A stretch of DNA of 64,000 bases from Pomphorhynchus laevis (GCA_012934845.2 WNNJ02000492.1:62001-126000); one strand, 5' to 3'; shown: positions 1 to 12,083, counted from the stretch's first letter. Numbers and translations: made by a program. Notes: generated by a model from the letters alone, not told the origin.

Positions 1-269
1 CTTCAAGACAAGATTATAAGCAAAATCACAACCCCTCCAAGTTAATTAAATAAATACTTACAATTTCTTTGAAGCTATGACGCACATTTTGATGAACCAT
101 TTTTTAACATCGTTAGTAAAAGATTCTTTTACTAAAAAGCAGCATTAAACTAATAATAAACATATATAGAGGAAATAAAAACAAAAACAGTCAAGAGTTC
201 GACGTTAATGTGAGCCAAAAGTTATCATGTCAAAAGAGAACAGAGAATCAAAATCATCCAGCTAACATC
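1..269. other. AT-rich flank with a doubtful minus-strand exon
   Basis: No firm gene. A 70-bp open stretch on the minus strand (131 down to 62) is bounded by a T-rich AG acceptor and a consensus GTAAGT donor, and reads KESFTNDVKKWFIKMCVIAS. It overlaps a perfect hairpin at 113-135 (11-bp arms, 1-nt loop), so the open frame could be an accident of that palindrome. I give the exon reading low weight. Confidence 0.2.
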
Positions 270-2560
270 AATGTGTCGCCCTCCCGCTGAACCACTTAGG
301 GTCTTTCACTCACCTGAGAGTCCAGTCGAGGCGGACTATGGTAGGTAATCTCGGGATAAGGATCTTTAGAAACATTAGTCCTTGCTCTGGGATTCCTCTG
401 GAAAATAAGACTAATCCCAAGATTGCTCAGGTATCTAAAAAATGTACCTGAGCATCCCATCTTAATGACAGATGATGGGCTAGTTTTAGGGTCCATCTAG
501 CTATCTTCAGAACAATTTTTAATCTATTCAAGTATGATCAGGCTTGCGTTGAAATAACTTGCGTTGAAATAACTTGCGTTGAAATAACTTGCGTTGAAAT
601 AACTTGCGTTAAAATAACTTGCGTTGAAATAACTTGCGTTGAGATGTAGGAATTAAATTGGGTCAGACTCGCGTTTCCTACAACAAGGAAGAGTCGAATA
701 GCTGCGTGGAAAAAGGCCACTCTGATTATATCGAAGTGGAACCTCCTCAGCAACGTATCTTTGTCCAGTCGCCAAAGTAGTAGGTCGTGCTAGTGGACAA
801 CTTTTGGCGCGACTGCTCAACACGAAAGGGCATTAACAGTCACTTCCCACTTAGCAGTAGTATATCGAGGAGATAATTTGTTCTTGTGCAATGAAAGGTG
901 CGGGACGGTGGTTTGTGAGTAAGATATTCGTTTATAGCTCTGCGGAGTGCTGCATTAATCCTATAACCAGTTCTGTCGCTGAAGTCACCAAGCAACATGT
1001 CGTAACCGCTATATATATGATCCAGAAGGTCAAGGTTCTTATGGTTCTCTCCCGGCCGAATATAGATATTGGCTATACTGATGCGTTTACAGTTCTTACA
1101 AAGTGTTTTCGCTAAACAAGACAGAGCAGGACGAGAATAGTTCAGTAAGAGGGAAGATCTTAAGTTACTCTTAACTAAGGTTAGAATACCTTGAAATGAA
1201 GAGATGTGATATACGGAGTGAAGTGGGTAGTTATGTGCTTTGATAAAAATCGAGTAATGACCTGGATGGAACTAATAGATCTAATCTCCTGAAGGACTAT
1301 AACATCGGCATCTCGACTAGATAGAAGGCTAAGGACAGAAGCACCTCAAGAGTTTCACTGAATGAGGTTCAGTGAAAACGGTTTAAAACTACTTACTATT
1401 GCAATGGTGTCACCAGGAAGAATAGCTCAACCCTCTAGTTAGGCTAGACTATGGAAAGTTACCCTTCCCATCTCCAATCCAACAAAAGGATAAGTTAGCC
1501 CTTCTTTGCTTCGGGCATTTTTATTATATCCACTGTTTGGCAGCTGCCATGTCTTGCTCTTCTTTGAAATCCGAGCAGTAGATGTCAAGCATGGTCGCTT
1601 CTTTGAAGTTAGATAATTTCGCATCTTTAGAAGTAGAAATCATGCTTCAGGGTTGCGTCATATACCGTCTTAGTTAGGCTTTAAAATGGACACACTTACT
1701 TGACCACGCAAGGTGTTTAAGCATGCAGTTACAGTAATGCGGGTAATTGTGGCATGTGTCAAGATCATGTTCATTGTGTTGCCAGCCACAAACACCACAG
1801 GTCTCTGAACGTATACAGTAGACTCCCGGTGACCCCAGTTGTGACACTGGCTACAATAAAGTAAATCAGATTTTATGAAGATATATGCGAAAATTTTAAG
1901 TTACAACCCAAAATAACGTTGCCAAAATTAAAGCATTCGCTTCTGAGTGTTGGCGAATGCAATGTTAGGGTTGCCTCATTTTCCCATTATAAATCATATG
2001 TTGGAAATATCGTACAACGTCTCCTGTTCTAGTATGTTTTTGTCATTGAGATCTGTTATAATATTAGATATTTTTACCGAGGCCAGAATAGGCCTGTATG
2101 ATAAAATGCCTTTATCGATAAGATTTGTTTTGAAGAATTTGATAAACTCCTTCTCAATATCCGGACTTTTGAATGAGATTCTGTAAGTACTAACAACATA
2201 GCGAGGTGAGTTGATTGATACTCTATTACTGTATTTACTAATAAACGGACACAGAAATGTATAAAAAAGTTGATTCTATGTGAGCGGAATTGTAGCAATA
2301 ATAATCAATATAGTTTCTAGCTTTTTGATCGGAGAAAGCTCCCCCTGTAACACATTGTTGTTCAGATAAGAGTTATTACTTACCTTGAATTGCTGATGAT
2401 TAGAAATCGGCGACAGTGAATATATTTCCATAGAAACATCCGAACTTACCTCTGTATTTGCTTGGTTGTACAACATTTTTACAGGAATTGCTAAATTCTT
2501 TGAAAAAGCTCCGACAATTCGTCTAACATTGCTAAGCCAACACATAAAACAAGACACCAA
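270..2560 (-). mobile_element. LINE copy 1, degenerate two-ORF non-LTR retrotransposon
   Basis: Minus-strand relic of the same LINE family as the copies at 33.0, 44.9 and 48.8 kb. From 270 to about 530 it matches the ORF2 C-terminus, with the block that reads RGVKDPGW in intact copies. From about 645 to 1430 it matches the ORF2 linker and endonuclease region (RRFHFD-I-RVAFF, then the GDFNDR-type segment). From about 1690 to 2560 it matches ORF1, including a zinc-knuckle stretch near 1780-1850 and the gag-like block reading RISFKSPDIEKEFIKFFKTN. The segment between, holding the catalytic RT core, is missing: compared with the copy at 48.8 kb about 1.4 kb is gone, with a 15-bp minisatellite in its place. 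Many stops and frameshifts make it an old dead copy. Confidence 0.8.
542..646. repeat. 15-bp minisatellite, seven copies
   Basis: Seven near-identical copies of a 15-bp unit (cttgcgttgaaataa) lie at the internal deletion of LINE copy 1. Because the unit is a multiple of three, one minus-strand frame stays open and reads repeated ISTQV. The unit resembles the LINE's own sequence at the deletion edge (gtagcttgcgaagagagg in the copy at 48.8 kb), so it probably grew from the broken end by slippage rather than arriving from outside. Confidence 0.85.
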
Positions 2561-2864
2561 CGGCTACTTGTTATTCATACAAATAGAGCAAATAAGCATT
2601 TATAGCAATTGATGAACAATGGTAAATGTTTTGTATAATACCAATCTGCAGGAAAGCAGCCGTTGTTTGTATGGTGTACTCGCTACTTTATCATTAATGC
2701 ACTAGTTTTAATTATAACATTATAACAAACATGATCTACTCGATGTATAACTATCACCGACGATGTCATAAGAGATCAAATTGCCTAATTAGACCAATTG
2801 CTTATGTTGAGCTGCTTCAGATATTCTGTTGATATTCAAATTAATAAAAAAAAGCACGTCAATT
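2561..2864. other. AT-rich stretch, no gene seen
   Basis: No open frame or splice-bounded exon that I can support. The segment near 2810-2880 has a diverged second copy near 15645-15715 (shared acacgtcaattaacattt-like core), so part of this is a dispersed repeat. Confidence 0.5.
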
Positions 2865-3165
2865 AACATTTCATAATTATTCCTTTATTATGTATCAACT
2901 TTAATATTGTGGCCACGAAAGCTATTGGAGTAAAATCAGGTCATATAAAGACAGTCACTGAACATTTTTCAATTATCCCTTTATTATGTATCTACTTTAA
3001 TATTGTGGTCACGAAAGCTATTGGAGTAAAATCAGGTCATATAAAGACAGTCACTGAACATTTTTCAATTATCCCTTTATTATGTATCTACTTTAATATT
3101 GTGGCCATGAAAGCTATTGGAGTAAAATCAGGTTCTATAAAGACAAATCTAAGAATGCTAATTAT
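2865..3165. repeat. 96-bp tandem repeat, three copies
   Basis: Three tandem copies with the landmark gctattggag at 2921, 3017 and 3113, a period of 96 bp. The period is divisible by three, so a plus-strand frame stays open across the array (repeating VTKAIGVKSGHIKTVTEHFS). That is a by-product of the period; nothing else suggests coding. A more diverged fourth copy (ttgtggccacggaaactatt) lies near 3462-3481, about 300 bp downstream. Confidence 0.85.
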
Positions 3166-4178
3166 TATAGAAAAGTAACAAACCAATGTATATTAGCGCA
3201 AGAAATACACGGAAGCAATATGATTCGGTTATAAGCGTATTTACACAAAGATAACTGAACTAATTAAAATAGGATTTGGAATATTTAATGTAGTAAAAAA
3301 GTTATTTTTTTTACAGAAAATAACTAATATAGAAATCATGTTTAATATTTTTATTTTTAAAGTGTTATAAATTTTTTAAACGAATAAATTAGTTTTATTC
3401 TAGAAGAACTAAACGATAGCTTCCGCTGTCATCTTAAGGAAAAATTATATATTTTAACCTTGTGGCCACGGAAACTATTGAAGCAATTCGAAAATCATCA
3501 TGTTCAATGCACTGGTAGCACTTTTAATAAGCCCATTTCTGTTTGTAACTCTTCCTTTGTCTGATATGAGTCTTTAAACAAAAAGAAATTGAATTTAATT
3601 GTGTTGAATAAGACGCTTCACTCGATGATATTTTTATTGTTTGACGACTCATGTTAGAAAATAGAACGATTACAGAAAGAAATATAATTATCTTTTAATT
3701 AATGCAGACACATAACTTTATTTTGCCTATTATAATATCAGTATTAAATAATGAACCATATTGAAAATATCCACCTACAATTAAATATCTATTTAACTAA
3801 ACTAATTCTTCTGAAGATGATATCAGTTGCAATCTAAATTTTGTAATGTTTGAACCAAAATAATTATTTCGTTCTCGTAAATTTATAAAACTATAAGAAG
3901 AAAAAAGTTGTATTTATTTTTATATAATGAAATTTATTTTGTGACATCAATATGACGGATATAAAATGAGTATACATATGAATATCTGCTTATTGTATTG
4001 TTATTGGCAGATATTTGAAAAATAGCAAATGCAGTTTTAGACTTCAGATGAACGCTAAATATGCGGCTCACAAGCCAAAGTTGAGCTATAAGTTCAAGTT
4101 TAGCAATATTAAAAATACCATATAAATGTGTACATTTAAACCATTTTCACTTAATTCGAGATTAGATTTAGCACACAG
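3166..4178. other. AT-rich stretch upstream of the fukutin exon
   Basis: No exon found here, although upstream fukutin exons were sought (the YPGAFDRPE-type block of the vertebrate protein). Apart from the diverged copy of the 96-bp unit near 3460, I see only AT-rich unique-looking sequence. Confidence 0.45.
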
Positions 4179-4428
4179 ATAAAAAGAATTAAAAATGAGT
4201 GCAATGTCTTAATATTCGACAACGTTGACCAGTATCTATTCAACTATCAATCTTCAAAATTTATTGAGTGCAATCACAGTAGCATGAATTGGGTTTTATC
4301 AAATCATCCCGAAGAAAAAGCCAACGAAATTATACTAAAAAAGCGAATTATTCCAGGTCTTTTAAAATTAAAGGATACAGGCAACGTTTTACGAAAACGA
4401 TTTTTTATGGCCGGCGGGACTTTACTTG
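4179..4428 (+). CDS. FKTN: Fukutin, internal exon (start of the LicD-fold domain)
   Basis: Exon of a fukutin-like ribitol-5-phosphate transferase, a type II Golgi membrane enzyme that adds ribitol phosphate to the O-mannosyl glycan of alpha-dystroglycan. The frame is open from 4155. About 27 residues around NVLIFDNVDQYL...SSKFIEC align without gaps to the remembered vertebrate segment VDGLEVLIPKDP...HSRFIEC. The exon ends FFMAGGTLLG, matching vertebrate FWLSSGTCLG, the start of the catalytic nucleotidyltransferase-like fold. Its 3' end is a donor, G|GTATGT at 4429, after the first base of a Gly codon, and the next exon supplies the other two bases. The 5' end at 4179 (acceptor cacacag) is my choice among several AGs. 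Downstream of the donor the frame stops at 4449. Upstream exons lie outside the window or were missed. Confidence 0.8.
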
Positions 4429-4889
4429 GTATGTTCAATTTGAAACCGTAAAAACAATTAGAAACGAATTTTATATAGTCCAAAGACAAGTAAAAGCTTT
4501 GATTAAAATATGAACTCAAATAACACAAATAACGAATTATTTAATTTCCAAGTACTTAAACAAATATATTTAAATTAGTTAATTCATATATAAAATATCA
4601 TTTTATATATCATTTCATATCATTTAATATATGAAATTATATTGACTTTAATAAATTTTCTATCATAATTAATATAATACATTTTAATAAATTAATAATT
4701 TTTTAAAGTTAATCTTTAATGTTATGCGATCATAATTCCATTAATAATAATTTAATTAATTATAAATTGACAATAATTGAATAATAAATCTGGATTAATA
4801 AATACTGCGTCTTGTCTATTTGGCACATTGCATAGTGTGATAGGAATTAATTTTAATTCTTAAAATAAATTAATTTTAATTATTAATTG

Positions 4890-5490
4890 ACTTGATTACA
4901 TAGCAGATCCTCCTGATGATATAAAACCTTTATTATGAAACATGGTTTGTTATTTGTTACTCAGCTTATAAAAGTTGACTTTTATTTTTAATTTTAATTT
5001 TTTAATTTAAACTTGATGTAAATTTTAGAACTTATAATTATTTATCTATATTTTTAATTTATATATAATATAAATCACGATCAACCCTTTTTTAAATAAT
5101 ATTTAGGTAAAGTGTACAAATTAAATCTGTGCAGATCAAAATTGTCTGTGGTTTCTGATCTGATTACGTAGACTCAGTTATCTGATCTGATTTGCTCGAT
5201 TGGCAAATTTGAGCGCATTTGGCCCGGATGTTATGCTGAGTCTAGGAATAGGGGCCGAAACCTGATATTATAGCAGTTGATCCTTATGACCTTAAATCCT
5301 TATTATGATACATCGCCTCTTATTTATGTGTCAATTTATAAAAATTGATTTTTATTTTAAATTTGACTCGTAAATTTTAACTTGATATAAATATTAATTG
5401 TATAAAATCTTATATAATTATTTATTATTTATCTTTATTTATATATCGTATAAAATACGTAAACTCAGTTATCTGATCTGATAACTATAC
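4890..5490 (+). repeat. Dispersed AT-rich repeat family D, two copies
   Basis: Shared landmarks in order: ggggccgaaacctgataaca, tagcagttcctcctgatga, a T-rich middle with caattcataaaaattgactt, then aacttgatataaat and cgtagactcagttatctgat. The same order recurs at 6390-6600, 6880-7060, 27235-27500, 28155-28330, 28470-28640, 30785-30880, 40190-40740 and 41270-41520 on plus, and at 58200-58890 and 60440-60620 on minus. There is no open frame and I see no clear terminal inverted repeats. An outer end reads agaggaaatacgtcatta. It could be a non-autonomous retroelement or a MITE; the class is not settled. Confidence 0.7.
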
Positions 5491-6026
5491 AATATATGAT
5501 ACAATACTATTTTTAAATATTTTTAATATTTATTAAATGTTGACTTATATAAATTATATTCATATATATGATATATGAATATTTATGATATGCATATAAT
5601 ACATTAAATAATGAAATTTTAAGAATTGCAACAATTTGTAACGATATTAGTTTTCTTTAAAGTCATTCAAATAGTTTAATAGATGCATATTTTAAACTAG
5701 GTTATTATAAAATACCATCAAAATATATATAATGCTGATCTTCAATGTTATGTTATCATAATTCCATTAATAATTTAATTAATTATAAATTGACACTTTT
5801 AAAAAATAATTCAGGATTAATAAATATTGTGTTGTCCATTTTTATCACATTGCATAGTGTGACAGGGACTAATTTTAATTCTTTCGATTTTTGTAAAATA
5901 AATTTTTTATAACAATAATTTATTATTTATAAATATTTATAAATAATATTTTGTATTGTTTAATTATATATTAGTTAATTATTTGAATTTTATTTATCAT
6001 TATGTCAATTTTAACCTGATATATAT

Positions 6027-6336
<310 letters not shown>

Positions 6337-7199
6337 CATAACATCTTAAAAGTCTCAAATAATATAATTAACGTTATGTTGTGTCGAGGAATAGGCGTTT
6401 AAATCTGATAACATAGCAGTTCATCCAGAAGATCTATTATCTTCAATATGATGGATCGTGCATTATTTACTAGTCGATTGATAAAAATTGACTTTTATTT
6501 TAATTTGCAATTTTAAATTTTGACTCGATGTAAGTTATGAAAGTTATATAAATTGTATAAAATCTTGTATAATGTAAAATCTTGTACAATGGCAGCAATG
6601 CTGCACAGATACTTTGTAATCAAATTTCATAATTTCAAATAAATTTATATTTCATAATTTTAAATAAATTAAAATTTCATAATTTTAAATAAATTGAAAC
6701 TCTTAAGCGGGCAATTTTTATGGATGGATTATAATTAATACACTCTGTATTAGAATAATATACACTTGATAAAATAACATTATATCTAAGGAAATACGTA
6801 ATTAGCATGCATTTTACTTTGCTTGTTTATGAGATTTCAGCAGAGGAAATACGTCATAAGAATGTATTTGGCTTCTACAATGAATAGGATGTTAAACCTG
6901 ATTACATAGCAGTTCCTCTTTATGACTTCTAATCTTTATTCTGGTACTATGTCTGTTATTTATTAGTCAATTCATAAAATTGACTTTTATTTTACATTTT
7001 AATTTTTAATTTTAACTTGATATATTATATAAAATCTTAAAAGTCTTAAAAATCTTAAATAATAATATTATTAACGTTTTGAAACATAAAGTTATATAAT
7101 TCTTAAATCCTCAATAATTACGCAATAAATGGTATTAATAATTTGTTCAATAATTTTACATCAATATGATAACTCAAGTAAATGTCTTTAACAAATTAG

Positions 7200-7336
7200 G
7201 TTGGTATCGTCAGTGCGGTATAATTATAAGGTCGAAAGATGTTGATTTCGCTATGTTCGCCACTGAATATGACGACAGAGTATTGAATACTTTCATAGGA
7301 AATAAGGCGCTTTCCGTGTATCTCAAATTCGGAGTG
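7200..7336 (+). CDS. FKTN: Fukutin, catalytic-domain exon
   Basis: Continues the exon at 4179-4428: the single G left there plus GT here rebuild the Gly of LGWYRQC. It reads GWYRQCGIIIRSKDVDFAMF, which lines up residue for residue with the remembered vertebrate [20 protein letters not shown]. The DVD acidic pair is the metal and nucleotide-handling motif of the LicD/fukutin fold and is intact here. The exon ends KFGV at a donor, GTG|GTAATT (7337), in phase 0. The acceptor is AAATTAG. The next expected block (DVFFFYEE...WNGGTQAKTGKK in vertebrates) was searched for by eye through the rest of the window and not found, so the gene either continues beyond 64 kb through a huge intron or is a truncated copy. 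Both exons lack stops. Confidence 0.85.
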
Positions 7337-8309
7337 GTAATTAATTTTACAATTTTAAAATTTATCTAATATTTATATATTGGGCACACATATGCTTAGA
7401 AATTACAAAATAACATAATAAAAGTTGTGTAAAATGAATTTAATGTTTTACACATTTTTAATTCCAATAAATTCATTCACAGATTAACAATAGTTATTGC
7501 TTATGAATATCACCAAGCCAGAGTAATTTTCAATGCTTGTATATGATCAGCATTTGATGATGAATTATTATAAAGACTTAGCAAGTAAAATTTTGATTAG
7601 AAAAAGAAAGCAGAACGTTGATATTATTGACGTAATGAATGAGAAAATCTTTCAATATTCATGGACAAATTAGCCTAGACTATCAACTATTCTAATACAT
7701 TTAAAATCTTCATTTTTTTTATTCATGTGGCCAAAATAAAAATTTATGTAATTTTTGTTATTTATGTAACGCTTTACTCCCTAAGCATTGACGCTTATCC
7801 ACCTCAATACAAGAATATTTCTTTGCTTAGTATTTTGTGAAACTATGTTCATAGTGACAAATCGAATTATCCCTGCAAAAGTACATTTTCTTACTTTAAC
7901 AAAATCAACAATTTTATTTAACACTTTTTATATTGATTTTATATTTATTAATTAAATATATATTCAAAGTATTAATTGTTCAAATATAAGTTGATATAAT
8001 ATTAGTTTATATAATATTATTTTATAATAATAGCTTTTATTAAATTGATGTACATTTTGTAAACGTCTTTTGCTTAAAATTTTTTTACATTAAATCCCAT
8101 ATTTAGTGCAGCCGGCTAAATACAAATATAAAATTGAATCTTCAATTTCTAGTGATATGACATGTTATAATATTTTAACAGGATAGATCTTTAACCCTAT
8201 TTATTAAACTGTATCAAATAAAAGATTTATTAAAAATAATGTTTGTTAAGATATATACATATATACAACGGACTTATCTTCTATATATAAATGATGTCGG
8301 TACTTATCC
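7337..8309. other. AT-rich stretch after the fukutin exon
   Basis: Unique-looking AT-rich DNA. No open frame of note and no match to the missing fukutin C-terminal exon. Confidence 0.45.
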
Positions 8310-9790
8310 TGACTACACGCAACAATCAGCATAATATTCGTCACTACTAGACGCTGAAGATGACCGGCAGCGCTTATCAGTAGTATGAACCATCTCAATG
8401 ACGTTTCGGCTGCCTGTATGACCTTTGCAAAAGATCATTTCCGGTAGATTGCCTAAGTTCCAATGGCAAAAAGGTCGTAAACTGGAAACTTGCTTACCAG
8501 ATTATCTTTATCCATATTAGGCCATTCATTTGTTGCTACATCGTTTAATTCGTTGAATCCTTAAAAGAATTCGGCATATATATCTTACAGTTTGCAACAA
8601 AGATGCTTGATAACAACGGTATAGGATTTCATTGAAATGGGGCAATATATTAAATATTGATGTTAGTACTTAATTGGAATATACTCAACGATAAGCATAC
8701 TATTCGTCATTACTAGGCTACTAGACATCAAATATGACCGGCAGCGCTTATCAGTATTATGAGCTATATCTATTACATTTCGGATGCCTGCGTGACTTTT
8801 GAAATAGAGCATTACCGATCAATCGCTTAAGTTCCAGTGGTTCGTTAGATCCTTGAAAGGATTAGGCATATATATCTTAAAGTTTACATCGAAGATATTT
8901 GATAACAACAGATATTTGATAAGATAATGGTAGTGCACTGATAACGGATGTGCTGAGAAAACGACGGTCCAGGATTTCTTACGAAATTCGGGATTTATAT
9001 AAAATGGTGTTGCTTGGCCGACTGAACTTTGATTCCCGAATTCAGGCCCCAAGTAACTTCTAGACGACCACTTTAGCATCGAAATGATGGAGTACTCAGC
9101 AATTTTTATCAGTATAATGAAGTACCCACTGGTCGTTTAGTTTGTCTATATGACATTGTGAATAAAGACGTTTCCGAAACTTTACTTAATTTACTTTGGC
9201 TTACGCCTTTTATCAGATCAAATTGATGTGCGGACCATCCTTCAACACTAGACAGATGTTGTTGCTGAATCGTCGCTGCACTCGTTGAATCCTTAATGAA
9301 TATAGCAGGTATAATATGGTCGTTTCGGTGCCTGTGTGACATTGTGAATAAATGCGTTTCCGACACTTTGCTTAATTGACTGAGGCTTACACTCTAACAG
9401 ATCGAATTGCTGTTCTGACCATCCTTAAACACTAGGCAGAGATTGTTGCTGAATTGTCTCTGCACTCGTTGGATCCTTAATGGATACGATATGTATAATA
9501 GTAGTGTACCGATGTGCTGAGTAAACTACGGTCCATGATTTGTTACGAAATTCGGCATTTATAGAAAATTGTTTTGCTTAGTAGATTGCACTTTGATTTA
9601 CGACTTTTAAGCACTATGTCACTTCTAGACGACTAAATTTAGTACCGAAATGATAGAGTACTACGCAACATTCATCAGTAGAATTAATTCCTCACTGGTC
9701 GTTTCGGTTGCTTGTGTGACATTGTGAATAAATGTGTTTCCGACACTGCTCAATTGACTGAGGATTTCGCTTTGTTAACCAGGACTGTTT
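8310..9790 (-). repeat. Array of structured repeat S, with a variant subfamily
   Basis: At least four related units in one orientation. Units near 8330-8700 and 8700-8930 are a variant (core gctgaagatgaccggcagcg, hairpin CGCTG/CAGCG). Units at 8936-9200 and 9484-9775, plus a shortened one at 9200-9480, are the main form with the ACGACCA...TGGTCGT closed core (9064-9136 and 9629-9702). Recurrent landmarks are ggtccaggatttcttacgaa, gttgctgaatcgtc and tgacattgtgaataaa. Read on the minus strand, each core has CTGATGA or CTGATAA, then GTC followed by a strand that can pair back across CTGATRA. Stray minus-strand frames through the array have no protein-like features. Confidence 0.65.
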
Positions 9791-9794
9791 GAAT

Positions 9795-10330
9795 ATACAG
9801 ATTAAAGCATATTGTGGATTCTTTCTGCTTTAATCTATATATAGTATGTTAGTCATGTGTATGCATTATATGTGCTGCAACTTATGAGTATTCTCAAAGC
9901 TGAATTGGTACGCCGTCTTGCAGTTTAGAAACATGAAATTCTCTCTCTATATATATGTAGCGAGAGAACCAGATAGGTGTAATGGACAGTCCTGGTTGAA
10001 TCAAACCTCTATTTTTTAATAATACTCGTATGATTCCAGGCAATGCTGATATTTCTTTTGTTATTTATACATAAGATTTTTGAACGAAGATCCAAATTTG
10101 CCAGAAAATAATTCCCAATTCAGGTTTCGTCAATGGACGTTGATATTTTAGGATTCTACTAGATGAAATAAATAATTTAAATAACACCGTTTTAAGTAAC
10201 ATTAGAACATTTTATAATATTCGAAGATATAATAAGTTTTTTAACGAGACAATGTATTTGCTGAAATATCAATAGTATTTAGTCAGATATCGTAAAATTT
10301 TATAATTATTCATAAATAATTCCATATTCC
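9795..10330 (+). repeat. Element X, copy 1
   Basis: About 530 bp, with a second full version at 13515-13990 and partial ones at 10533-10810 and 10826-10905. Landmarks in order: gattctttctgcttt, ctatatatagtatg, a tgcattgtattgctgcaact motif, ggacagtcctggttgaatca, then a low-complexity end. In this copy the frame that is open in the 13.6-kb copy is broken. The nature of X is unknown. Confidence 0.7.
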
Positions 10331-10532
10331 ATTACTTCGCATACTAGGATGATACCGTGTTTACAAAACGTCATGAACGGTGGTCTAACAACTCGATTTG
10401 TATTTATTCAGTGCTAATTAATTGTATAAAATACAATTAATTATTTAATTAATCAAATAATTATTATATAATTATTATAATTATAATTATAATTTTATTA
10501 TATTTCATGTTAAAATGAGCGCATCAAAATAC

Positions 10533-10904
10533 ACTGAAAAGAATTCACTGCATTTTAATGACTTCGAAAGCGTAAGTTACTTCATGCAATTAGCATATAG
10601 TGAATTCTTTCTGCTTTAAACTATATATAGTATGTTTATCATGTATATGCATTGTATTGCTGCAACTAATAAGGCTTCTCAAAGCCGAAACGGTATACAG
10701 TGTTACACTGTTCGTGGTTGAACTCTAATTTATTTGTTGGTCATCTGAAGATTTCATGCATCGGGGACATTTCCTTTTTAATTTATTGTGTTGGTCATTT
10801 AACGGTCACGTTGAAGTCTATTACACTGAAAAGAATTCACTGCATTGTATTGACTTCGAAAGCAAAAGCTAATCATGCAATTAGCATATAGTGAATTCTT
10901 TCTG

Positions 10905-10905
<1 letters not shown>
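10533..10905 (+). repeat. Element X, copy 2 (internally deleted) and head of copy 3
   Basis: The segment acactgaaaagaattcactg...tgaattctttctgctt occurs at 10533-10620 and again at 10826-10905. Its ends are an inverted repeat (gaattcact / agtgaattc). Copy 2 runs on into an internally deleted body. Copy 3 runs into the (TA)n tract and the ribozyme block, and resumes at 13515. Confidence 0.65.

Positions 10906-10963
<58 letters not shown>
10906..10963. repeat. (TA)n microsatellite, about 28 units
   Basis: TA tract at the junction between the head of element X copy 3 and the hammerhead repeat block. It corresponds in position to the short tatatata motif found in copies 1 and 2 of X, so it marks the insertion point of the block. 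Confidence 0.95.
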
Positions 10964-10966
<3 letters not shown>

Positions 10967-11112
10967 TATGTTTTTCTTATGCAGAAGCATAAACACCAGG
11001 CAGCATTCTATATATCCTCATCAGGTCAAGAAATAGAACCGAATTATTCTCGCAATATTCAAAGTCGCTACGTATACCCAGTCATCCTATGTGTGACGAC
11101 AAACTTCAACAA

Positions 11113-11154
11113 CGGTATACGCGTTTCGCTCTAACGGAGCTCATCAGTGCCGTG
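11113..11154 (-). ncRNA. Hammerhead ribozyme 1 (type I, short stem III)
   Basis: On the minus strand: CTGATGA, stem II GCTC/GAGC with a CGTTA loop, then GAAA, the minimal CGCG stem III and a GTA cleavage triplet. Stem I is CGGCA against TACCG, with one mismatch relative to the perfect copies. All catalytic-core bases are present. Confidence 0.85.
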
Positions 11155-11574
11155 ACTTTAATTATCATACATAGGCACCTTAACACACGCTTAAACAATG
11201 TCTAAAGCTCGAAAAACAGAACTACCTTCAATCTGAATCATCAGAGGAAATTTAGCATAAGCTCTGTGTATGGCAGTGCGTATTGCGGTTTAATCATGCA
11301 TCAGGCACTAAATTCCTTTTAATAAAAATGCTGTTTTACAGGGACACTTTAAAGTGTACAAATATATAAAATATAATTTGTTGTTACACCTGCCCTGTGA
11401 CACACAATGGTGTACTCGTAAATAAATCACTGTTTTCCTCATGAAGAGGCATAAGCACCAGGCAGCATTCTATATATCCTCATCAGATCAAGAAACAGAA
11501 CCGAATTATTCTCGCAATATTCAAAGTCGCTACGTTTGCCCAGTCATCTTATATGTGACGACAAACTTCAACAA

Positions 11575-11616
11575 CGGTATACGCGTTTCGCTCTAACGGA
11601 GCTCATCAGTACCGTG
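11575..11616 (-). ncRNA. Hammerhead ribozyme 2, fully consensus
   Basis: Minus strand. Core CTGATGA...GAAA is intact, stem II GCTC/GAGC is perfect, stem I CGGTA/TACCG is perfect (5 bp), and stem III is the short CGCG form. Cleavage is expected after the A of GTA. With copy 4 this is the best candidate for an active ribozyme. Confidence 0.9.
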
Positions 11617-12040
11617 ACTTAAATAATCATCCATAGGCACCTTAACACATGCTTAAACAATGTCTAATGCTCGAAAAACAGAACTACCCTTAATCTGAAT
11701 TATCGGAGAGAATTTAGCATAAGCTCTGTGCACGGCAGTGACTATTACAGTTTAACCATGCATCAGGCACTAAATTCCTTTTAATAGAAATGCTGTTTTA
11801 CAGGGACACTTTAAAGTGTACAAATATATAAAATATAATTTGTTGTTACACCTGCCCTGGGACACACAATGGTGTACTCGTAAATAAATCACTATGTTTT
11901 CCTCATGAAGAGGCATAAACACCAGGCAGCATTCTATATATCCTCATCAGATCAAGAAATAGAACCGAATCATTCTCGCAATATTCAAAGTCGCTACGTA
12001 TGCCCAGTCATCGGTACTGTCATCGATACTGTATTAAAGT

Positions 12041-12083
12041 CACGGTACTGATGAGCACCGTTAGAGCGAAACGCGTATACCGT
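12041..12083 (+). ncRNA. Hammerhead ribozyme 3
   Basis: Plus strand, first unit of the right arm. Core CTGATGA...GAAA and stem I CGGTA/TACCG are intact. Stem II reads GCAC/GAGC, one A-A mismatch relative to the consensus. Confidence 0.85.

Noticed and set aside
542-646. Direct repeats as a CRISPR-like array
   Set aside because: The units are contiguous with no spacers, in a eukaryotic context; it is a minisatellite.
4304-4528. Minus-strand and shifted plus-strand open frames over the fukutin exon
   Set aside because: The overlapping frame ending at 4449 matches fukutin with a correct donor; the others are shadows.
9109-9366. Minus-strand frames of about 85 codons in the 8.8-9.4 kb array
   Set aside because: They run through repeat units S whose other copies have no open frame, and the predicted proteins repeat the unit.
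10799-10996. Minus-strand open frame with a run of Ile-Tyr repeats
   Set aside because: It is simply the (TA)n microsatellite read in frame, with element X sequence at its end.
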